The notes under the pieces are model-generated. The model was given only the letters and a program-made list of their open reading frames with translations, did not search any database and had not been told where the DNA came from. A program made the position numbers and the translations under genes. This document shows, one piece after another, positions 6,877 to 11,576 of a stretch of DNA of 11,576 nt (the stretch's first letter is position 1; every line of letters begins with the position of its first letter). The DNA is taken from assembly GCA_030741455.1 (NCBI GenBank), contig JASLVI010000036.1, positions 1 to 11,576 of the forward strand. The letters run 5' to 3'. The DNA is from Candidatus Poseidoniaceae archaeon (GTDB lineage Archaea > Thermoplasmatota > Poseidoniia > Poseidoniales > Poseidoniaceae).

Positions 6877-8182
6877 ATGTTATTGAAGAGTACAAAAAGC
6901 ACAGAACCACGGTGAAAACAAGGAGAGACCCCATGGCCTTTGAGAAAAACTCGAGTCCCGACACATCCAAATCGGGCTCGTGTATTTCCTTTAATGAAGA
7001 CAATTTCTTTGAAATACTCTCACTCTGTTCAATCAGTTTTTCCATGATTCGCTCTTCCCAGCCGATGAAGATTGCAACGACCATGGCAAGAATAGCTGAG
7101 GAAATCATTTGTGATACTGGGAGGAAGGATTGAAGCAATTCGATCATGGTGGACGATACGATGAGCAACATCAAGATTACAATGATTCTCGTCAGCCAAC
7201 GATTTTCTTCCGACCCCGACTCAATGACATCAAAATTCAATAAAACGTACATCGAAATAAGCGGCGTAAAGAGAAGAACCAACGCACCCGTCGTAAACGT
7301 GTACCAGATGTTGTAACTGTTTGGGGGCTCTTGGCACGTGGTGTTCATGCAACTGTTTATGATATCAAGAACAGCATAATCTGCAATTCCACTGATCAAG
7401 CCCACACCAAGGATGAGGTAGATGATGATGGTGAATCCAGTCATTCCTTTTGCCTGGGCTCGCCATGTTTCTCCAGCAGCAAGGGTGAGTGTTGCCACCG
7501 CTCCGATTGTGGTCATCACATTGACGCCAATCCAAGTGGGTATTCGTGAATAGTCTCCAACACCCGACTCAATCGCATTTCTTCCGATGAATTCATCGTT
7601 AATTGAAATCAATTGAGCCAACCACCATGTCATTTCAGCCCCATGCAATGCAATGATAATCAACCCTGCAGCAAAGGAAAGTCTCCGCGCCGTCTCGTCA
7701 CCATTTTTGATCTCGTCTGTGAGGAAACGGAAGTAAACTGAAATGAGAATGATAAATCCTGGGATGTAGACGATTCGTATAGCGCCCATGTATCTATAAT
7801 CCAAAAGTAACATACTCACAATAAGTATCAAACTCAGCACACCGACGAAGTACGGAGCTGCCTTTATTCGTGAGGGTTTTTGCATGATGGGGTACGGATA
7901 GAAGAACGTAAACGAAGCTCCAAGAATGATTGAAACCAAAGCGAATGAGTATGAAGTATATCGGAAAAAATCTAAGTCCAAACTGGAATCTTCAAAGGCT
8001 TCTCGAACCGCTGTTGCAGCATAACTAAGGCCAGTGAAGAGGATGATCCAGCCGAGCATCATGCCGCCCATTTGGTCAATCCAGCCACGATTCGGAGACC
8101 GCTTGAGCAGCAATAAACTGGTGCACCCCAAGAGGATACAAACAATTGCAGCAACCGGCGTCATGGACTCCAGTTCTGCCAT
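6875..8182 (-). CDS. Twelve-helix membrane protein of unknown function (435 aa)
   Basis: I do not recognise a family. By eye about twelve hydrophobic segments can be placed, at roughly residues 8-26, 39-58, 76-96, 108-127, 134-153, 167-192, 217-237, 249-272, 290-315, 329-352, 358-376 and 417-432. The loop between helices 8 and 9 carries Cys278 and Cys283 (NSCMNTTCQEP), a possible extracellular disulfide. Between helices 11 and 12 is a charged, coiled-coil-like stretch (EERIMEKLIEQSESISKKL). Helix 6 contains polar and aromatic residues (ALHGAEMTWWLAQ). No transporter signature, kinase or catalytic motif is evident. ATG at 8180-8182 is chosen because it fits a TATA-like box just upstream; Met7 (ATG at 8162-8164) is an alternative. 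It is the first gene of a two-gene unit with the 234-residue protein. Confidence 0.87.
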   Translation of the reverse strand: MAELESMTPVAAIVCILLGCTSLLLLKRSPNRGWIDQMGGMMLGWIILFTGLSYAATAVREAFEDSSLDLDFFRYTSYSFALVSIILGASFTFFYPYPIMQKPSRIKAAPYFVGVLSLILIVSMLLLDYRYMGAIRIVYIPGFIILISVYFRFLTDEIKNGDETARRLSFAAGLIIIALHGAEMTWWLAQLISINDEFIGRNAIESGVGDYSRIPTWIGVNVMTTIGAVATLTLAAGETWRAQAKGMTGFTIIIYLILGVGLISGIADYAVLDIINSCMNTTCQEPPNSYNIWYTFTTGALVLLFTPLISMYVLLNFDVIESGSEENRWLTRIIVILMLLIVSSTMIELLQSFLPVSQMISSAILAMVVAIFIGWEERIMEKLIEQSESISKKLSSLKEIHEPDLDVSGLEFFSKAMGSLLVFTVVLCFLYSSIT

Positions 8183-8204
8183 GAGCGAAAAATCTCGTCA
8201 TACT

Positions 8205-8218
8205 ATTTACTTATTTTT
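8205..8218 (-). promoter_or_regulatory. Candidate promoter of the membrane-protein pair (leaderless)
   Basis: Read on the minus strand, GAAAAATAAGTAAA is the most A/T-rich element in this gap and sits about 23-36 bases before the ATG at 8182. It fits an archaeal BRE plus TATA box with transcription starting close to the start codon. No Shine-Dalgarno sequence precedes this ATG. Confidence 0.5.
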
Positions 8219-8293
8219 CCATCATTGCCTCATACTGATGAATATCATACCGAGTAACCGTTAGAAAGGAAAGCCGAGAGCCGCCGATTCAAC

Positions 8294-8363
8294 CTCTGGC
8301 CGAACCTCAACAATTCGGCTTCTATGTGTTAATGAAAAAGACAAATTGTCCGATTTGGAATGA
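8294..8363 (+). pseudogene. Remnant of the 3' end of a second pyruvate kinase gene
   Basis: In the pyk frame these bases read SGRTSTIRLLCVNEKDKLSDLE followed by TGA (after a first partial codon), against SGRTSTIRLLYVNEKGELSDLE in the intact gene. Of ten differences in the coding part, seven are synonymous third-position changes and three alter residues (Tyr to Cys, Gly to Asp, Glu to Lys). That pattern means most divergence happened while the sequence was still under selection as pyruvate kinase. Weaker similarity may extend to about 8282 with a one-base deletion. There is no start and no upstream kinase sequence, so this is a tail fragment only. Confidence 0.82.
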
Positions 8364-8376
8364 AGCGTTGTTCTAT
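8294..8376 (+). repeat. Direct repeat copy 2: pyk tail beside the propeller gene
   Basis: Gapless match to 6082-6164, 72 of 83 bases identical by eye, in the same orientation. After TTCTAT the copies part: this one continues CAACGACACAGG towards the propeller promoter, while copy 1 runs into the minus-strand membrane gene. The two copies bracket the membrane-protein pair. Confidence 0.88.
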
Positions 8377-8390
8377 CAACGACACAGGGC

Positions 8391-8399
8391 CTTTATGTA
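8391..8399 (+). promoter_or_regulatory. Candidate TATA box of the propeller gene (leaderless)
   Basis: CTTTATGTA lies 22-30 bases before the ATG at 8422, the distance expected for a leaderless archaeal transcript. There is no Shine-Dalgarno sequence before that ATG. It lies just outside the pyk-tail repeat. Confidence 0.45.
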
Positions 8400-8421
8400 G
8401 TGAAGTGATTGCATTGTATCC

Positions 8422-11400
8422 ATGAGCGAACGCTTTCCCAACCATAGAGGCCCAAAAAGGGCGGTCTTTCTGACCTTATTGATGCTCCTTGCATCTTGGT
8501 CCGCTGCACTTGCAGGCGTCCCACTTGCATCAGCGCATGAAGCAGACGATGTGGTCTCATGGCCTCTTTCGGGATCAAATGATACGGGTTGGATTCAACT
8601 GGATGCAATCGTAGGGAATGACCCTATTCTATCCAATCAGGCAACAGCTGATTGGGTCCTTGAATTCGCACCTGGTGCGGAGATTTCGAATGTTTCGTTG
8701 CAAGTCCATGTCAATGGTTCAAATGGATTGATGATCAACGAACCGCTTCTTGTAGCGAATGATATTGGAATCAATCTCTTCGATTGGAGAGGACTAGGTA
8801 CGTTGGGAGCATCCGATTCTTTCGACGGAGCAAACCCCTACTCAGACCGTCTCTCTCCAAACAGTGCATCAGGTGCTGGATGGACGTTGCCATCGGATGC
8901 GGTTATCACGGAACTTACCTTTGAAGCGCTCGCCCCTGTTGATCCGATCACCTCTTTCGCACCAGTTAGCATCCCACTCTATGATGCAATTCAACATCCG
9001 AACGATGGTCAAATGTATCTCCAAAGTGGCACCTCAATCCTTGTGCTCGATGCAAACAATGATCCTGCATTCATCGATTTCTATAATTTTGATGACCTCA
9101 ACACCGAGATTGCAGGTATTGCGATTGGGCCAAACGGAAACATCCACGTTGGTTTCGAAAACGGGATGTTCAAGTTAATTTCTCAGAGCAACGGCACAGT
9201 AAGCGATGGTTTGCCTGATGCAGGTTTTGATATCGCTCTTTTCGAAGTCCTCGCTTCGGGCATCTATGTTATGACGAACGATGGTACACTGCTCCAACTT
9301 GACGCCTCCAACACGTGGAGCCAGATTGTTTCTGCCACCTCGAACAGTTGGCCTTCGTCGACGGAAGTCAACGATCTCCACGAGCAGAGCGGAATATTGT
9401 ATGCGGCAACCGATAACGGCGTTGGACGCTACGATTTGAACAACAATCAGCCCCTTTCCGTTTGGAGTTCTGCCAACGTCCTCCACAGCGACGATGTCAC
9501 GAAAATGGAATCCGCTGGCAATCAACTTCTCTTCGCATCAAGCGACAATGGACTTGCCCGATACAACTGGAATTCGGGTTTTTGGCTGGCAACATGGAGC
9601 GATGCAAATTGGTTGCCATCCAACGAGGTTGAAGGAATTCAATCGCATCAAGATACGCTTCACATCATGAGTGGTGATCAACTGCTCCGCTACAATCTCA
9701 CGACGGGCGTCTTTGGTTCCTCCATCCCACTCAACAACCTCAACCTCACTGACTCTGGATTCAATGCCTTGTTCGCTTGGGAAGCCAACGGGGAACGTGC
9801 TCCATCATCGATGATGCATGTTGCAACAGATGGCGGTCGTATTGTTCTGATCGATGCGAATATGCAGAGCACCGTAACTCGAGAAATTGTTCTCGCAAGT
9901 GGTCCATCCGATGCTGCGCTTACCGATGCACTCGAACACAACGGTATCCTCTATGTGGCAGGGTACTTCTCGGAAACCGTCGATCGCCTCGATATTGCTT
10001 CCTCTGTTTGGCTTACACCTATTGACATCGGTAATCCGGTCACATCTCTTGCAGCAACTGGAGACACCATCATTGCAGGCACACTTGAAGACGGACTGTT
10101 CCTTATCGAGAACGGTTCGATTCGGACCAACATTCCAGCTGGTGCGAACCAGGATGCGAGCTCAGAATACATTGTTGATATCGCAGCAGTCGGCGATTGC
10201 ACGACCACAGCAGGTTGTCAAATTCTCTTTGTTCAGGAATACGCTGCATTCAGAGCTGATGTTGATTCCACTGCTGTTGGATCTCCAACGCTGCTTACTT
10301 CCAGTACAAACTTCATTGGACAAGTCGCAACCTACGCAGGAGTGGGCTACTGGTCGTCCAATGAAGGCCTTCTTCGTTACGATATTGCGAACGATACGTT
10401 CCTTGCATCGTGGGGTTCAACCGGCGTAAACGGTGTCGATAATGCTCCTGTTGCTGTCGTTGGAGATGTTCTTCACATGGGTCTTGCAGGCTACGGGGTT
10501 GCACGAAAAGATCTCGCAACAGGGGAGATTCTCACGCCGATCACATCGCAGAACAGCATCATGACCTCCAACACCATCTACGCATTGGAAGTCAATGGAA
10601 ACGACCTGTGGATTGGAACGCAGCAAGGCGGATTCATTTGGGACGGTTCATCGATGAGTCAACTCTCGACCTCTGGAAGTGATTGGACGCGCCGTCCGTC
10701 GCAACACTTTGACTTCGAATATGATGGTAATTGGATGTACTCAGGAACAAATATCGGTGTTTGTCGTTACTCACCAAGCAACGGTGCAATCGACGATTGT
10801 CTCAACGTTTACGATGGTATGCCAAACTGGGCAACCTACGTTGTTGGCGTCAACAGTACAACTGTTTTCGGAGGAACGTTCAGCGGCGTTGGACTCATCG
10901 ACAAGAGTAGTTTCACCGTTATTGATGAATGGGAAGCAACCTCGTCAACAGACGATGCTATCGTTGAGATCATTGATGATGTCGCCTACATTGGATTGAC
11001 TGGTATTGGTGTTGCGCGATGGGACATCAACAATGGCCAATGGCTCACAACATGGACTGAGGATAATGTTCTTGACAATGGAAATGAAGACGTTACAAGT
11101 CTCATTGCTGACATTCGACCCGGCTATATCTGGATTGGTGGTAGCGATGGATTCCAGCTTCTTGGAACTGCTAACGGTACTGAATTCTATGACATTGAAA
11201 AATCAAATTCACTCTATTCAGGAAATGGAGATCCATTCGACTTGACAATGTATGGATACACGATGTACTACCATCAAGGGACTTCAAGTGACAGCATCTA
11301 TGGTATCGATGTTGGGAATTTCACCGCAATCACTCCACTTGATGCAGGCCAACGAATCGGAGAAAACGGTGGAGACATCGTCGGATTGGAAATAATGGGC

Positions 11401-11576
11401 GACACCTTGTTTGCCAGTGTTGTTTCGGGACAATGGTGGAATCAGGATGGTAGTGGTGGCATCGTCCAATACAATCTCTCATCAAACTCATGGGGAACAT
11501 CCGTTCTACCATCTGGCCAGGTTGACCGGGTTACTGCATACGAGTCCTCAAGTGGACACACGTGGATTTCGTGGGG
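8422..11576 (+). CDS. Large secreted beta-propeller surface protein, 3' end cut off
   Basis: One frame runs uninterrupted from ATG 8422 to the window edge (1051 codons, no stop). Residues 1-38 form a Sec signal peptide: a basic start (MSERFPNHRGPKR), a hydrophobic core (AVFLTLLMLLASWSAALA) and an ASA cleavage site before HEADD. Residues about 45-180 look like a beta-sandwich domain. From about 185 onward come many propeller blades, spaced roughly 42-46 residues where clearest: LYAATDNGVGRYD (326), LFASSDNGLARYN (370), a YWSSNEGLLRYD blade (near 643), LWIGTQQGGFIWD (729), MYSGTNIGVCRY (773), AYIGLTGIGVARWD (near 856) and YIWIGGSDG (near 902). The form 'W-x-G-T-x-x-G-(L/V)-x-R-Y-D' resembles Reg_prop-type sensor propellers. 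At least twelve N-x-S/T sites suit N-glycosylation. No catalytic motif is seen; adhesion or ligand binding at the cell surface is inferred. The missing 3' end may carry a membrane anchor. Confidence 0.9.
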   Translation, partial: MSERFPNHRGPKRAVFLTLLMLLASWSAALAGVPLASAHEADDVVSWPLSGSNDTGWIQLDAIVGNDPILSNQATADWVLEFAPGAEISNVSLQVHVNGSNGLMINEPLLVANDIGINLFDWRGLGTLGASDSFDGANPYSDRLSPNSASGAGWTLPSDAVITELTFEALAPVDPITSFAPVSIPLYDAIQHPNDGQMYLQSGTSILVLDANNDPAFIDFYNFDDLNTEIAGIAIGPNGNIHVGFENGMFKLISQSNGTVSDGLPDAGFDIALFEVLASGIYVMTNDGTLLQLDASNTWSQIVSATSNSWPSSTEVNDLHEQSGILYAATDNGVGRYDLNNNQPLSVWSSANVLHSDDVTKMESAGNQLLFASSDNGLARYNWNSGFWLATWSDANWLPSNEVEGIQSHQDTLHIMSGDQLLRYNLTTGVFGSSIPLNNLNLTDSGFNALFAWEANGERAPSSMMHVATDGGRIVLIDANMQSTVTREIVLASGPSDAALTDALEHNGILYVAGYFSETVDRLDIASSVWLTPIDIGNPVTSLAATGDTIIAGTLEDGLFLIENGSIRTNIPAGANQDASSEYIVDIAAVGDCTTTAGCQILFVQEYAAFRADVDSTAVGSPTLLTSSTNFIGQVATYAGVGYWSSNEGLLRYDIANDTFLASWGSTGVNGVDNAPVAVVGDVLHMGLAGYGVARKDLATGEILTPITSQNSIMTSNTIYALEVNGNDLWIGTQQGGFIWDGSSMSQLSTSGSDWTRRPSQHFDFEYDGNWMYSGTNIGVCRYSPSNGAIDDCLNVYDGMPNWATYVVGVNSTTVFGGTFSGVGLIDKSSFTVIDEWEATSSTDDAIVEIIDDVAYIGLTGIGVARWDINNGQWLTTWTEDNVLDNGNEDVTSLIADIRPGYIWIGGSDGFQLLGTANGTEFYDIEKSNSLYSGNGDPFDLTMYGYTMYYHQGTSSDSIYGIDVGNFTAITPLDAGQRIGENGGDIVGLEIMGDTLFASVVSGQWWNQDGSGGIVQYNLSSNSWGTSVLPSGQVDRVTAYESSSGHTWISW

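Noticed and set aside
8034..8264. Plus-strand open frame of 76 codons covering the start region of the 12-helix gene, with CATGAGCGAA at 8180 identical to the 10 bases at the propeller start (8421).
   Set aside because: It lies mostly antisense to a clear membrane protein, and similarity to the propeller start ends after ten bases, so chance is the simplest explanation.
6082..8376. Reading the flanking repeats as attachment sites of an integrase-driven element or an insertion-sequence target duplication.
   Set aside because: No integrase or transposase lies between them, there are no terminal inverted repeats, and the silent-site-rich divergence points to diverged coding alleles, not a recent duplication.
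9887..10429. 180-codon open frame and several others inside the propeller gene on both strands.
   Set aside because: They are out of frame with the intact propeller gene, which has a signal peptide and repeated blades; their products show low-complexity, shadow-like composition.

Overview
The window looks like chromosomal DNA from an archaeon, most likely a marine Group II euryarchaeote (Poseidoniales) or close relative. The basis is tightly packed genes, TATA-like boxes about 22-30 bases before start codons (leaderless style) next to a few clear GAGG-type ribosome sites, a fused malic enzyme beside pyruvate kinase, and a very large secreted beta-propeller protein. No rRNA, tRNA, 16S fragment or marker gene fixes the taxon, so this is inference. 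I see no integrase, transposase, CRISPR array, tRNA or rRNA.

Layout. Bases 1-253 (minus) hold the first 84 codons of an RlmH-type rRNA methyltransferase. Divergent from it, 326-2248 (plus) is a tight three-gene run: a small Trp-rich protein of unknown function, a glutathione-transferase-like protein related to membrane-type prostaglandin E synthase 2, and a protein with a degenerate formylglycine-generating-enzyme (FGE/SUMF1) fold plus two membrane helices. Its 3' end overlaps by 43 bases the convergent maeB gene (2206-4527, minus), a malic enzyme fused to a phosphotransacetylase-like domain. Pyruvate kinase (4682-6151, plus) diverges from maeB across a 154-base gap. Together these two form a pyruvate-node pair: PEP to pyruvate plus ATP, and malate to pyruvate plus NADPH.

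Bases 6161-8182 (minus) hold a two-gene unit of unrecognised membrane proteins: a 12-helix protein and then a single-helix anchored protein, coupled by a ribosome site that overlaps the upstream stop codon. From 8422 to the end (plus) runs the open 5' part (over 1050 codons) of a secreted, propeller-rich surface protein.

The most notable observation is that the last 70 bases of pyk plus 13 bases beyond its stop occur a second time at 8294-8376, on the other side of the two-gene membrane unit. The copies match at 72 of 83 positions. Most differences within the coding part are synonymous, so the second copy looks like the leftover tail of a once-functional, diverged pyk allele. The simplest reading is that pyk once lay directly upstream of the propeller gene, and that the membrane-protein pair came in (with a pyk allele or pyk end) by recombination. 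The stop codon of the 234-residue membrane protein lies inside the repeat, at the junction.
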